Assembly: GCF_011068285.1 (NCBI RefSeq)
Contig: NZ_CP049616.1
Location: 1,344,501 to 1,408,500, forward strand
From: Flagellimonas oceani
Lineage (GTDB): Bacteria; Bacteroidota; Bacteroidia; Flavobacteriales; Flavobacteriaceae
Reading direction: 5' to 3'
Length of the DNA stretch: 64,000 nucleotides
Shown here: positions 26,637 through 36,301 of the stretch, in pieces
How positions within the stretch are numbered: the stretch's first letter is position 1
Layout: every line of letters starts with the position of its first letter
Notes under the pieces: generated by a model
The model's database searches: none
Seen by the model: the letters and a program-made list of their open reading frames with translations, nothing else
Told to the model about the DNA's origin: nothing
Made by a program: the position numbers and the translations under genes

Positions 26637-28175
26637 TTAAAAGATTGAAGCATACATTTTTTCGACATTTTCAATTTCCTCTTGGGATAATTCCTCGAAT
26701 TCTTTTGCCTTTTTAGTTTTTGACAGCTTTCCCTTGTTTTGATTGAGAAGCTTGATTAATAGATCTACTTTGTTATCGGGCAAATTAACCAACGCATTGA
26801 TTTGATGGGTCATTTGGTCATATTTTTCCAGAAAATCCAACTCTTCGGGTATTATCTTTTCAATGGTCTCTTCGACACATTCATAAAGAAACTCTGTCTG
26901 CAATGTGGCGTCAAAATAGCGATAGAGGTCAATGGTGTCGTTCAAGATTTCAACGTTGTGGTCAAGGGTCGGCTTCCATTCGATTAGATTAAGTCTGGGC
27001 GATGAGAAGTGCTCCAGAATATCTTGATACTCTCCTATCCGATTCAGTATAGCTGCCGAAATCGGAAAGATCATATCCCTCTGGGTATAGCCCATGCGAA
27101 CCAAAATATGATGTATGATATATCGATGTATCCTGCCGTTTCCGTCTGAAAGAGGGTGGATGAACACAAAACCAAAAGCGATACTGGCTGCCGCCAAAAC
27201 TGGGTTATAGCCACTGTTTTTCAAGAGGTTGTTAGTGTCAATCAATCCACGTAGCAATGATTCCAAATCTTTTGCCTTGGCCGAGATATGATCAGGCATT
27301 GGAAGTAAGCTTTCGCGGTCATGTTCACCAATAAATCCTTCGCCTTTGCGAATTCCCATGTGCTTCAATTTCTTGGTGCCTATTACAATATCCTGAAGTC
27401 GCTCAATCTCTTCAATCGTCAATGGTTTTTTACCTGCCTGGCCAATGGCCTTGCCCCAATTTCTGGCCCTCATGTTCGGAGGATATTCCCCCTCGATGGC
27501 AAAGGATGCTTTTGAATCTTTCAGCAAAAGGAATGCGGCCGTCCTACGTATCAAGTCCTTATTTCTTCCCATTAATCCTTTTTCCATGATTTCAGGAAAT
27601 TTTGTTGCGGCGTAAGACTCTAATTTTTTGGTCTTGCGTATCATGGGACAGAATTCTCTGGTACCCGGTAGATTATTCTTTACGCGATGCCTGGTACTAT
27701 TTTCAACCGGTCCTACATATTGATGCTTGGGGTTTACAACTTCAACATAATTACCGGTTTTTAAATCGGGGATATCCAGTTTTTTACCAAAGAGCCATTC
27801 ATATAGGAACCAAATCCTTCTGGAATATTGACCAGTGGGCTCGTTCTGCACCATGCTCATTACCGGCGCATCACCCACTGCCAGAAAAAACTCTTTTAAA
27901 ATGAGCAAATCAATACCTTCGTACTTCAGTGCAAAAGTGAGATGGCCACTTGCATTATCCTCGGGGATATACCGTTTTGCAAATACCTGCCATTGTGGGG
28001 TATTGTACCGCTGTTGTTTCTCTGTTACAATGGCAAGTAGCTCTGGTAAAGGTAATCGTCTATTTCTTGTATCCTCGATAAATTGTAGAAGCCAACCATA
28101 CCCAACCAAAATTCCTTCCTCTGGCAAGACCCTATCGTGAAAAGTGCTTATTTTTCGTGCAAATTGATTACTCAT
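26637..28175 (-). CDS. Fic-domain AMP-transferase-like protein, autoinhibited class II
   Basis: 512 residues. The active-site motif HPLSDGNGRIHR begins at His340 and matches HPFxxGNGRxxR, with His, Asp, Asn and Arg all present, so it should be catalytically competent for AMPylation. An inhibitory motif SFAIEG (Ser224 to Gly229) matches (S/T)xxxE(G/N), with Glu228 expected to block ATP; this makes it a class II, self-inhibited Fic protein without a separate antitoxin. The C-terminal about 90 residues are helical and charged. It is transcribed towards the metal island and has two palindromes in its promoter region. Confidence 0.93.
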   Translation of the reverse strand: MSNQFARKISTFHDRVLPEEGILVGYGWLLQFIEDTRNRRLPLPELLAIVTEKQQRYNTPQWQVFAKRYIPEDNASGHLTFALKYEGIDLLILKEFFLAVGDAPVMSMVQNEPTGQYSRRIWFLYEWLFGKKLDIPDLKTGNYVEVVNPKHQYVGPVENSTRHRVKNNLPGTREFCPMIRKTKKLESYAATKFPEIMEKGLMGRNKDLIRRTAAFLLLKDSKASFAIEGEYPPNMRARNWGKAIGQAGKKPLTIEEIERLQDIVIGTKKLKHMGIRKGEGFIGEHDRESLLPMPDHISAKAKDLESLLRGLIDTNNLLKNSGYNPVLAAASIAFGFVFIHPLSDGNGRIHRYIIHHILVRMGYTQRDMIFPISAAILNRIGEYQDILEHFSSPRLNLIEWKPTLDHNVEILNDTIDLYRYFDATLQTEFLYECVEETIEKIIPEELDFLEKYDQMTHQINALVNLPDNKVDLLIKLLNQNKGKLSKTKKAKEFEELSQEEIENVEKMYASIF

Positions 28176-28177
28176 AG

Positions 28178-28237
28178 TTACATTTCATGAAATATAAGTA
28201 CAAATATAATATGAAAAATGGTTACTTTTCATGAAAA
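28178..28237 (-). promoter_or_regulatory. Fic promoter with duplicated TTTCATGAAA operator
   Basis: Two near-identical elements, ATTTCATGAAAT (28183-28194) and TTTTCATGAAAA (28226-28237), each preceded by GTTAC, are spaced 43 bp centre to centre, about four helical turns. Between them, on the - strand, lies TATATTTG (28208-28201), a perfect Bacteroidota -7 box. No good -33 TTTG was found. The layout suggests a dimeric repressor binding both sides of the promoter. Confidence 0.6.
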
Positions 28238-28239
28238 AC

Positions 28240-28612
28240 AGTTATTTATGGGTAAGAGACATGAAAATAAGTTTCTCTTTGCTTAAAAGGAGTTTGACAG
28301 ATACCTTATTTTAATATGTACTCAACCACTGTTGAATTTTAACAAATCATCTACATCAAGATTTCCAGAGCAGACGTAATTCGCCGCGACACAATCGAGA
28401 TCTTTCCGTTCCAGATTTATCAACCTCCTCGGAGCCGCACCTGAACACGTGGAGGCGTAAAAGTGCGCTCCCTGCATTTATCTTGTCAAATTACGCAATT
28501 TAATCTTCCATTTCTTGTTTTAATCTCATTGATAGTTTCTTAATCGACTGGAAGGGTTAAAAAGGTTAGGGATAAAAATTTTATCTTTATAAAGGCGTCT
28601 AAACATTTCGAA
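28240..28612. other. Non-coding gap between the fic promoter and a lipoprotein gene
   Basis: No ORF of note. About 28375-28480 is richer in GC than its surroundings. A TATCTTTA element at about 28582 resembles a -7 box for the lipoprotein gene (one mismatch to TAnnTTTG) without a clear -33 partner. Nothing else was recognised. Confidence 0.4.
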
Positions 28613-29098
28613 ATGAAAATCTACACTAAAGTCTTTTTAGTTTTATTGGTGCTATTAATTTACTCTTGTAATAATGACGACAATGGTGTTTCTGAAGCAG
28701 ATAGGGCAGAAGCCTTGCTTGGTCAATGGGAGTATGAGGCCATTGGTTCCAACATCGCAGTCGATATTAATGGGGATGGCACAGTGAATGATGACTTTTA
28801 TAATACAAACGAAATTCGGCAGTGCCTAAAGGACAATTTGACGTTTTTCAATGATAGGGGACCTGGGGAAAAGGATGTTTTCACCATCAATGAAAATGGA
28901 CTTTCTTGCGGTGATGTTCCGGCATTTCAAAACGTGGAAAGTGATACCTATGAATTAATAAATAACGAGATTATCCGATTTGATACCCGTAGCGATTGGA
29001 CGATCATAGAATTTACCCAAAACCGACTAGTTGTTGAAGAAGAGGACTTTTTAGATGACCGCAATGTGATTGTTACCTATGTATTTAGACGTAGTTAA
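28613..29098 (+). CDS. Lipocalin-like lipoprotein
   Basis: 161 residues. The lipobox (LLIYSC, Cys near residue 19) is followed by NNDDNG and a small beta-rich domain: LLGQWEYEAI, CLKDNLTFF, VFTINENGLSCGD, IIEFTQNRLVVEEE. This pattern is shared by the lipocalin-like family of Bacteroidota outer-membrane lipoproteins. It is flanked by genes on the opposite strand and looks like a stand-alone transcript inside the ICE. No ligand can be inferred. Confidence 0.7.
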   Translation: MKIYTKVFLVLLVLLIYSCNNDDNGVSEADRAEALLGQWEYEAIGSNIAVDINGDGTVNDDFYNTNEIRQCLKDNLTFFNDRGPGEKDVFTINENGLSCGDVPAFQNVESDTYELINNEIIRFDTRSDWTIIEFTQNRLVVEEEDFLDDRNVIVTYVFRRS

Positions 29099-29138
29099 CA
29101 GCCTCAAAAAGGAATCTTTAAACGAAGAGATATTTGTC

Positions 29139-32100
29139 TTATACCCTTATTACTTTACCAAAAGCCACTTCACTCCACTGTCCATTGGTATCCCTGACCC
29201 TGACCTCAAAGTCTTGGTCTAAATAACGTAGTCTGCTTTCTCTGGCCTCCTCCTCTAACAAAAAGTATCGGTCCACACCATTCCCCACAGCCTCATTATA
29301 GTTGAATACCCGGGTATCCCATCGATTATCCCTTCTGTTGTAAATCCTGATCTCTACTCGGTCCAAGGTGGCACCCCCATAGGCCTCGGAACATCCGATA
29401 TCATAACAAGTGTATATCCTTACCTGATAATCGCATCCATTCAAACCGCCACAACTGACATTGTACTTTTCTCCTTTTACAAAAGCTACAGGCCTTCTCA
29501 AGGTATCCACAAATGTGCTTCCGGTTTGCGTTTCCCCCGTTGAGTTCTCCACCTCAAAATCAATGGTGAACGTATCCTGACTGTCGGGATAGAATGTGAG
29601 ATTGGTGCTCCCATAGTTCAATGGAACGGTTTCGCCCTCATCATATCTTGATCCTGAAAGAAGAAAATAACCCGCTCGATTACCCTCAAAGGAAAAGGTC
29701 ATCGTATAGGAAACCGTATTATCATGGGTGCCTATGGCATTGGTGATGACAGTTATATTGAATGCCTCTCCCTCAAGGCGTTCACCAGGAGCCTGACTTA
29801 TGGTTAAATCGAATGGCTCAACATATCGCTCATAATCAATATCCACACTTTCGTTTTTGGTGACATTGGAAGAAGATATGGTGTTGAATACTATGTTGTG
29901 CAAACCCTCCGAAAGGCCGGTGTAGTTACCCGAAAATGAACCAACGGGCACTGGGAATGCCTCTCCTGGGCCATAAGAGTTTCCGTCAAATTCAAAAGTA
30001 CTATTAGCATTGCCGGTAGAATAGTACATGGTATACGTATCTCCCCCCAGGCCGATTTCAGTAATATTAAAGTTAATGGGTATGGCCTCTCCAATAAATG
30101 CGCCAGGCCCCGTAGCATTTACAGTGAGAACATAGTCTTTCGGGCTGACATTGACCGTAATGGGAACAGGTTTTTCCAGCCCTGTCTCATTTTTGGCATA
30201 AAAAGTTATAGTAACCGTTCCCTCGCTGATGCCCTCCAAACTCCAATTGAAATTCCCCTTGGGAACATCGTAACTATTGCCTGGGCTTACGGCGTTTCCA
30301 TTGGTATCCTTCAACAATGCATTGCCGTTCATTGCAAACCGCATGGTATAGTCCGAAGACCCTACGCTTTCTGAAATATTGAAGTTTACCGAGGTCACCT
30401 CCCCAACAGAAATATCCGATTTTTGGATGCCGCCAGTGAAAGAAAAATCAACTTGTTGATATGCTATGGTTATAGGTTCCGTCGCATGGGTTACGCCTGA
30501 TCCCGACTCGACACTAAAGACCAAATTATGCTCACCAGGCTCAAAACCGGTATAAAATATGTTGTTTATGTCTGCGGTCAAGTTAAATTTCTCCCCAGGT
30601 CCATAAGAATTTCCGTTAATACTTACCCCACCACTTTTTCCAGAGGTAAAAAATGCCTCATAGGTGTCATTGGTGCCTTCAGGTTCTTCATCGATATTCA
30701 CAATAGCAGAAACGGGAATATTGGTAAATTCAGATGTTTTTGATGGGGTGAAAGTCGCCTCGAATTCATTTTGCTTGATTTCCAGATCGATGATAACCGG
30801 TTCAGAGGATTGTCCAAAATTATCCGTTACCACAAAGGAAACTCTATGGGTATCAGCCGTCTCTGGGATATAGAACAGTGAAAAATTACCGAAAGCGACT
30901 GGATAATCCGTTGAATTTATGAGTTCTGTACCGTTCACGTTGCGTACAATACCATTTCCCTCCAGAATTTCATAGGAGATGCTGTATTCTATATTGTTCG
31001 TGTTTCCATTGGATTTTATATTGAAGTTGAATTGGGTCCTTTCATTGATGAACACCGAATTACTTTCCGAGTTGCCGGAGAATGTGAACGGAATATTGGC
31101 GACCTCGATTTCGACGCTGTCCCGTTTTTGCTGACCATTACTGTCCCGTACGTCAAAATATATTTTACGCTTTCCCAGATTCGTACTCGTAAATGAAAAA
31201 TTATAAGTGTCAGGGTCAATGGCCCTAAATTGCCCCGGTTCCATAACCCCGCCGTTCTGGTCCCTTACGGTTCCACCACCCTCACTTGAACTGGAAAAGG
31301 AATGGGTTATCTCATAGGTCACATTCGAATTTTCATCCTGTGTTGCAAGGTCTATGGCAATGGCCAGATTCGTATCGAGCTCCACCTGTGAAGAGGAAGC
31401 CGTTGTATTGAGTGTAAAACCAAGATTTAATACAGTCAATAATAGTTCTTGGGTCAAGGTAGCGCCATCAGGGGCTTTGGCAGTAACGATCAGTTTATGT
31501 TCACCCAAATTCTCGGGTAGGTAGGATAGTTCGGAAATGCCTTTTGGCAGGAAAAATGGATTCCCCGCATCAAAGACCTTATCGCCCAAATATAATTTGC
31601 CCGAGCCGTTCTCGATTTGATACGTTATTTCAAAATTCCCTATTGCACTTGGACTTTCAGTTTCCTTATCACGAATAAGTGTAAGATTGACCGGGTTTTT
31701 TGAATTGATGATAAATTCATTAAGTCCCTTGTTGAGCAAGAAACTGAAACTGGCATATTTGGCACGATGAAACAGCTCCAATCTCTTCTCTCGCATGTTG
31801 GAATCCCATGCTAAAAAATTGATCTTATGCATACCGGTATCAATAGCCACGTAATTATAGGCCCAATTTTTATCGGTTATGCGCAATGTGTCGTTCTCAC
31901 GTATCGTATCCCCCTCCATGTTTAAAAAATAGCCTTTTGCATTGGCTGCCGAGTATTTTAGAAAATAATCTACTGTAGAGATTTCCTTTTCCGGAACCAG
32001 GGAAAATGAGGTTCTCGTACGTTCGAATACAAAGCTTTCCTCGGGATGTTCCACCGAGAAGCTGAAATCGAAATCTTCCAAAATGACATCCTCAAAATCC

Positions 32101-32180
32101 TTGCTACAGGCAATAACTAGGATAGAAATGAGGGTCAAAACCCCTATTGTCACTTTTGTAGTAGTTTTTAACTTTTTCAT
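29139..32180 (-). CDS. traQ: TraQ-like giant conjugation lipoprotein with about eight Ig-like repeats
   Basis: 1013 residues. The signal peptide ends in a lipobox (LVIACSKDF, Cys near residue 25). About eight repeats of 95-105 residues follow, each beta-rich and sharing patterns such as NGNSYGPGE and DGNSYGPGEAFPV, GEHNLVFSV and GLHNIVFNT, and SxGDTYTMYYS. A different C-terminal domain (about 95 residues) holds CGGLNGCDYQVRIYTCYDIGC, with four Cys. The first about 110 residues resemble the single-domain TraQ (DUF3872) of Bacteroides conjugative transposons, which is only about 150 residues. It is the last gene of the tra operon, 12 bp after traO. It is probably surface-exposed and may contact recipient cells. 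Confidence 0.8.
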   Translation of the reverse strand: MKKLKTTTKVTIGVLTLISILVIACSKDFEDVILEDFDFSFSVEHPEESFVFERTRTSFSLVPEKEISTVDYFLKYSAANAKGYFLNMEGDTIRENDTLRITDKNWAYNYVAIDTGMHKINFLAWDSNMREKRLELFHRAKYASFSFLLNKGLNEFIINSKNPVNLTLIRDKETESPSAIGNFEITYQIENGSGKLYLGDKVFDAGNPFFLPKGISELSYLPENLGEHKLIVTAKAPDGATLTQELLLTVLNLGFTLNTTASSSQVELDTNLAIAIDLATQDENSNVTYEITHSFSSSSEGGGTVRDQNGGVMEPGQFRAIDPDTYNFSFTSTNLGKRKIYFDVRDSNGQQKRDSVEIEVANIPFTFSGNSESNSVFINERTQFNFNIKSNGNTNNIEYSISYEILEGNGIVRNVNGTELINSTDYPVAFGNFSLFYIPETADTHRVSFVVTDNFGQSSEPVIIDLEIKQNEFEATFTPSKTSEFTNIPVSAIVNIDEEPEGTNDTYEAFFTSGKSGGVSINGNSYGPGEKFNLTADINNIFYTGFEPGEHNLVFSVESGSGVTHATEPITIAYQQVDFSFTGGIQKSDISVGEVTSVNFNISESVGSSDYTMRFAMNGNALLKDTNGNAVSPGNSYDVPKGNFNWSLEGISEGTVTITFYAKNETGLEKPVPITVNVSPKDYVLTVNATGPGAFIGEAIPINFNITEIGLGGDTYTMYYSTGNANSTFEFDGNSYGPGEAFPVPVGSFSGNYTGLSEGLHNIVFNTISSSNVTKNESVDIDYERYVEPFDLTISQAPGERLEGEAFNITVITNAIGTHDNTVSYTMTFSFEGNRAGYFLLSGSRYDEGETVPLNYGSTNLTFYPDSQDTFTIDFEVENSTGETQTGSTFVDTLRRPVAFVKGEKYNVSCGGLNGCDYQVRIYTCYDIGCSEAYGGATLDRVEIRIYNRRDNRWDTRVFNYNEAVGNGVDRYFLLEEEARESRLRYLDQDFEVRVRDTNGQWSEVAFGKVIRV

Positions 32181-32192
32181 TTTCGACTGGTT

Positions 32193-32738
32193 TTAAAACA
32201 GAAAATAACGAAGGCCGATACCTGCATAGGGATAGAAATTGCCCACATCGCTATTTACATGATAATACTCGTTGGCCTTGACCAAGAGGGAAAAATCATT
32301 GCTCAGGGTAAGCTCGCCCTCAAGCCCTACATAGGCTCCGTAGATAAACTGGCTCTTGGCATCGATGACCGCACCCGTTTCCAAGAGGCTATTGCCATTG
32401 TTGATGACCTCGTAACCGATAATGGCACCACCCCCGATATTGAGCGCATAACGTTTAAAGTTTCTTTGTTCCAGAATTTTAAAGAAATAGCCAGGTTGTA
32501 CCGTGAATATGTTGTAGGGAATCGTGAACGTACCTCGGTCTTCCGCTATGGCGGCGAATACGCTCAACTGGGCATACCGATTTCGATTCAAGTGGTAATT
32601 ATAGGTTGCCATAATGCCAAAACCGTCTTCGGCATATCCGCTGCTGACCCCGATTGATGAAGCATAATTGCCTTCCTGGGAATGAATTGAACTGCAAGCT
32701 ATTATTGCGGTTATGAATAATAAATTTTTCATGTTCAA
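32193..32738 (-). CDS. traO: Conjugal transfer protein TraO
   Basis: 181 residues with a signal peptide (LLFITAIIACSSIHSQ). The mature part is an eight-strand-like beta-barrel pattern ending in LRYFLF, an outer-membrane C-terminal signature with a final Phe. Its text (GIMATYNYHLNRNRYAQLSV, IYGAYVGLEGELTL) and its position after TraN match TraO of Bacteroidota ICEs. Its ATG overlaps the traN stop by 4 bp. Confidence 0.88.
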   Translation of the reverse strand: MNMKNLLFITAIIACSSIHSQEGNYASSIGVSSGYAEDGFGIMATYNYHLNRNRYAQLSVFAAIAEDRGTFTIPYNIFTVQPGYFFKILEQRNFKRYALNIGGGAIIGYEVINNGNSLLETGAVIDAKSQFIYGAYVGLEGELTLSNDFSLLVKANEYYHVNSDVGNFYPYAGIGLRYFLF

Positions 32739-33697
32739 AAGTGTATTGGGTTGTTGATTATTTCATGCCCGATTTTCAGGGACAGGTTTCGGTTGCCCGA
32801 TTCTTCGTCCAATTCCACGACCACCTCTTTTTTTTCGTCCAATGCGAATTTTTTAAAGACCACCACGAAATGGTTCTCGCTCTTTCCGGCCACCGTTTTG
32901 GGCTGTTTGTAGGTAAAAAGGGGCTTTAGTTCCATTCGCTGGTTGCTGCTACTGTTCCTGTAATTTGTGGCGATTTGGTGCTTGATGAAATTGATGTCCA
33001 GATCAAGCCCTTCCTTATTCTCGATCCGAAACTGAAAATAGAGTTCGTCCTCGTTGTAATAGACCCCCTTGAGCCAAAGAAAAACATTATCCAACCGTGC
33101 AAAATAGCGACTGATTCTGGCCCTGTCAAACTGCATATAATAGCACCGAAGACGATAGTATTCCATTGGATCTTTTTCGTAAAGCTCTTTGGTTGCCCTG
33201 TCTATGGAATTGTCGGAAGTTTTTGCAGGTTTAGCCGTTGATATGGCTACCGCCTCATTCTCTTTGTTTTCTGATGTAGTACCCTCAGAAGCGTTATTGT
33301 TATTTTGCACATTTCTTGTTGTTCCATCAATATTGGTAATGGCCATTTCGGGCTTGATGTACCAAGTGAACTGTTTTGGTCGCTCGGTCAGTTCAAGAAT
33401 GAAATCATAGACTTGGCCCGATTCTGTAATTACGGTATGGTTCGTAAAGTTTTTTTCCTCCGTGGCAAGTTCATCGTAATATAGCTTTAAGATCCTTCCA
33501 TGAAATTTACTTCCCTCAGCTTTTGGCAGGTCTGCTATAAACCCAAAATCGTTCCCGATAATACTTTCAGAAATATTTTCAGGAAATATCAAAATGGTCT
33601 TGTAGTTTCTAGCCACTTCCAAAGTGTCGCTATAACGCTGTGCGGCACATGCCGAAGCGAAAATAAATGTTGATATGAGTAGTATTTTCTTAGCCAT
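32735..33697 (-). CDS. traN: Conjugal transfer protein TraN (VirB9-like)
   Basis: 320 residues with a signal peptide (FIFASACAAQ). The N-terminal text YSDTLEVARNYKTILIFPENISES is the DUF4138/TraN hallmark. The C-terminal half carries beta strands typical of VirB9-like outer-membrane-complex proteins. A low-complexity linker (NNNNASEGTTSENKENE) lies near residues 125-155. It starts 4 bp after traM and overlaps traO. Confidence 0.9.
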   Translation of the reverse strand: MAKKILLISTFIFASACAAQRYSDTLEVARNYKTILIFPENISESIIGNDFGFIADLPKAEGSKFHGRILKLYYDELATEEKNFTNHTVITESGQVYDFILELTERPKQFTWYIKPEMAITNIDGTTRNVQNNNNASEGTTSENKENEAVAISTAKPAKTSDNSIDRATKELYEKDPMEYYRLRCYYMQFDRARISRYFARLDNVFLWLKGVYYNEDELYFQFRIENKEGLDLDINFIKHQIATNYRNSSSNQRMELKPLFTYKQPKTVAGKSENHFVVVFKKFALDEKKEVVVELDEESGNRNLSLKIGHEIINNPIHF

Positions 33698-33701
33698 TCA
33701 T

Positions 33702-34706
33702 TTAGGTTTTGGGCACCAAAAAAACACGGTCTCCATTGACCAATAAGATTTTATCCTGTTGTTTGTATTTTTTCTTCTGGAAAAAGTTGCCGAAGGAGCG
33801 GACAAGGTTTCGACCGAGTGGTGTTTCAGAAACTTCTCCTGCCGCTTCGGAAAGTTCATTGACTCCTTGTTGTCGGATCTCTGCGTTAAATTCATTCAGC
33901 AGTTCACCTGCCCTTTCGTTGTGTAATCCGACCATTCCATCTTCTTGGTCGATAGCCGTTAGCGGTATCTTTACGTTGTCGATATTGGTTACTTCCAACA
34001 GAACCCGAGATCCTTGCAAGTTCGATTTGGCATACACAAAGGTGTTCTTGGGGAATCGCTTGTTATTATAGTGCACATCTTCCCTTAAAATAAGCACTAC
34101 ACGATTACCGGGCAGTATGAACTGATCGCGATATATTGACGCATCAAATTTTATTGATTCCACGGTAACTGTAGATGGTGATTCCATATAAGGTGCGGAA
34201 TAGTCCTGACTTCGCGAGAGACGTTCGTCACGAGCTTCCATCAGTAACTTCCTGTATTCCAGTTTTTCTTTGGCTACGCTCTTTTTTGTAACATATTCGG
34301 GGGTTGTAGTGTTTTGGTCGAGGGTGTTTTCATCATCGATATCTTGCGAAGCCGTTTCGTCCAATGAAAAATTGTTCAGTTCTTCCAAGAGGCGTTCCAG
34401 TGAATCGTTTTCTTTTTTTGAGTGGAGAATGCTTTTGAAAAGTCCATTATTCTTCTGGGCGTCCAAAGAATCTTGTTGAGCATTTTTATAGATATCGTTT
34501 GGTTCCTCGACCTTAAGTTCCTTCTTTTGGTCCGGCAGGAAATTGTTGTAACCATCCTTATCCAAATCGTTTTTCCCATGGTTCCGCACAGAACTTATAC
34601 TGGTCGTGATAAAAAATACCGTAAGCAACACGATTATGGGTGCAGAAATAGCGAACAGCTTATGCTGCCGTATCCAATGGTTAAACTTTTCAATCATACT
34701 GTTCAT
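33702..34706 (-). CDS. traM: Conjugal transfer protein TraM (VirB10-like)
   Basis: 334 residues. A short cytosolic tail, one membrane helix (LFAISAPIIVLLTVFFI), a long polar periplasmic linker and a C-terminal beta domain are seen, the layout of VirB10/TraM that spans the envelope. The C-terminal domain includes VTVESIKFDASIYRDQFILPG and RFPKNTFVYAKSNLQGSRV. It lies 10 bp after traK. Confidence 0.9.
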   Translation of the reverse strand: MNSMIEKFNHWIRQHKLFAISAPIIVLLTVFFITTSISSVRNHGKNDLDKDGYNNFLPDQKKELKVEEPNDIYKNAQQDSLDAQKNNGLFKSILHSKKENDSLERLLEELNNFSLDETASQDIDDENTLDQNTTTPEYVTKKSVAKEKLEYRKLLMEARDERLSRSQDYSAPYMESPSTVTVESIKFDASIYRDQFILPGNRVVLILREDVHYNNKRFPKNTFVYAKSNLQGSRVLLEVTNIDNVKIPLTAIDQEDGMVGLHNERAGELLNEFNAEIRQQGVNELSEAAGEVSETPLGRNLVRSFGNFFQKKKYKQQDKILLVNGDRVFLVPKT

Positions 34707-34716
34707 AGGTTGGTGG

Positions 34717-35334
34717 TTACAGATCCGTATTGTTCAAAACATCGAACCTGAGGATCTTTAAACCGTTCAAATTGTTCGGTGTCGATTTGGTCTCCTCGAT
34801 AAACCCCGTTGTGATCAAGGTTCGATATTCCGCATTCCCATCTTTTAAGATTCGTTGTTTTCCGACAAACCGAAATGGAAAGGGATAGCGTGAGTAATCC
34901 ACTAAAATCGAATCCTTTTCCACTTCGATGGAATAGCCACTTTTGGCTATATCCTCATAATAACTTTGATCGATCAACCTATTGTACAATCGCTGTACCG
35001 AATGATCGCCCATATAAAGCGCCCTGCCTTCAATATTTCTTTTGATATGGCGCAAATCAGGTTCCAAGGCAAAGAAGAGTTCATGGAAATTTGCAATATG
35101 GCCTTCGCATAAAATATCTACCGCCCGCTTGTAGTCCTTGATTCTGACTACGGCCAATTTCTGGCCTTTATCGAGCAGATAGAAACTGTTCCTGGCACTC
35201 TCGTTCGTTCTGTAGGTATAGTAGATATTGAGGATGGTCGAGACGAACGTAAGAATTAAAGATACATATAGTACCTTGTTGCTATTGCTACGAATCCTAC
35301 TTAAATCGTTGAAAATCCTGTATTTACCGTCCAT
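34717..35334 (-). CDS. traK: Conjugal transfer protein TraK (VirB8-like)
   Basis: 205 residues with an N-terminal membrane helix (VLYVSLILTFVSTILNIYY) and a periplasmic NTF2-like domain. Family text includes FHELFFALEPDLRHIKRNIEGRALYMGD and YPFPFRFVGKQRILK. VirB8-type proteins organise the inner-membrane part of the type IV channel. Position between TraJ and TraM is the canonical order. Confidence 0.9.
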   Translation of the reverse strand: MDGKYRIFNDLSRIRSNSNKVLYVSLILTFVSTILNIYYTYRTNESARNSFYLLDKGQKLAVVRIKDYKRAVDILCEGHIANFHELFFALEPDLRHIKRNIEGRALYMGDHSVQRLYNRLIDQSYYEDIAKSGYSIEVEKDSILVDYSRYPFPFRFVGKQRILKDGNAEYRTLITTGFIEETKSTPNNLNGLKILRFDVLNNTDL

Positions 35335-35380
35335 CTGTTCTTCTGTGTTCGTTTAAATTCTTCTTTGATCGTTGAAAGGA

Positions 35381-36292
35381 TTATTGTATCAAAGTTCTTA
35401 CGCCTTTTGTAGCTCCGCCCGTCTTTGCATCGACCGCTGTCTGTGCGGCTTTTTTGGCATAATGTTTTGTCCTGTCTTTTAGTTGGCTTGCGCTTACGTT
35501 CATGCCCTGCACAATAAAGTTGGACAAGACCGGTGCCTTGAGGTATACGAATACGTTCATTAACATCAATAGGGCACTTGTCAGCACCAGGCCCAAATTG
35601 GCTTCTCCGTCGTATAGCAAAGTTTGTATAAGATTATCGAGAATCTTGAGCATAAAATTGTCGATCAGATATAGCATGGGTATCCATAGGCATACGCTCA
35701 TAAACTTCTGTAGCCAAGCTTTCCACATCCCCGAAAAGACAGGAATGAATGACAGCCCGATATTCAACGGGCCAAATATGATCAGGACGAAAAGGTAGAT
35801 TACCGACATGGCTTTGATGCCGACAAATACAACGGCCGATATGAACGAGGCAATCGACGTGGCCGTAGAGGTAACAAATCCCAAGGCGATGGATGCAAGT
35901 CCTTCCGAATCCAAAGCCAATAAGCTCCATGTGCCGTCCTCGGACTCAAGGGCCTCCATCTGTGCTATAAAAATCTTCGTTTGAAGTACGTCCCACGAAA
36001 TATCGTTGGCTTTAAAAGTTGTTCCGACCGTTTGATAAAACTCGTATATGGTCAGGATAACCACTTCGTAGTTCAAAAGCAATATGGCCAAAGGCACCCA
36101 TTTGAGGTAAGCAAGAATGTTCGCTCTTTTTTCTTCGTTCAGAAACACGCCCAGTGCGATAAGCCCGATACCGATATAGGCGAATTGTTGCCCGATACCT
36201 ATAATGGGATCGACCACCTCAAAAGCGTCAATAATATATTGGTCAAAAAGCTCGTTGACCGTTTCCCGAATTCCTTTGTCCGTAATCTGCAT
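35381..36292 (-). CDS. traJ: Conjugal transfer protein TraJ (VirB6-like)
   Basis: 303 residues with six to seven membrane segments, including QFAYIGIGLIALGVFLN, VPLAILLLNYEVVILTIY and VIYLFVLIIFGPLNIGLSFIPVFSG. The last text, with its Trp-rich continuation MWKAWLQKFMSVCLWIPMLYLID, is diagnostic for TraJ. It forms the inner-membrane pore in T4SS of this type. The C-terminal tail is basic and cytosolic. Confidence 0.92.
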   Translation of the reverse strand: MQITDKGIRETVNELFDQYIIDAFEVVDPIIGIGQQFAYIGIGLIALGVFLNEEKRANILAYLKWVPLAILLLNYEVVILTIYEFYQTVGTTFKANDISWDVLQTKIFIAQMEALESEDGTWSLLALDSEGLASIALGFVTSTATSIASFISAVVFVGIKAMSVIYLFVLIIFGPLNIGLSFIPVFSGMWKAWLQKFMSVCLWIPMLYLIDNFMLKILDNLIQTLLYDGEANLGLVLTSALLMLMNVFVYLKAPVLSNFIVQGMNVSASQLKDRTKHYAKKAAQTAVDAKTGGATKGVRTLIQ

Positions 36293-36301
36293 GGTTTCTT
36301 T

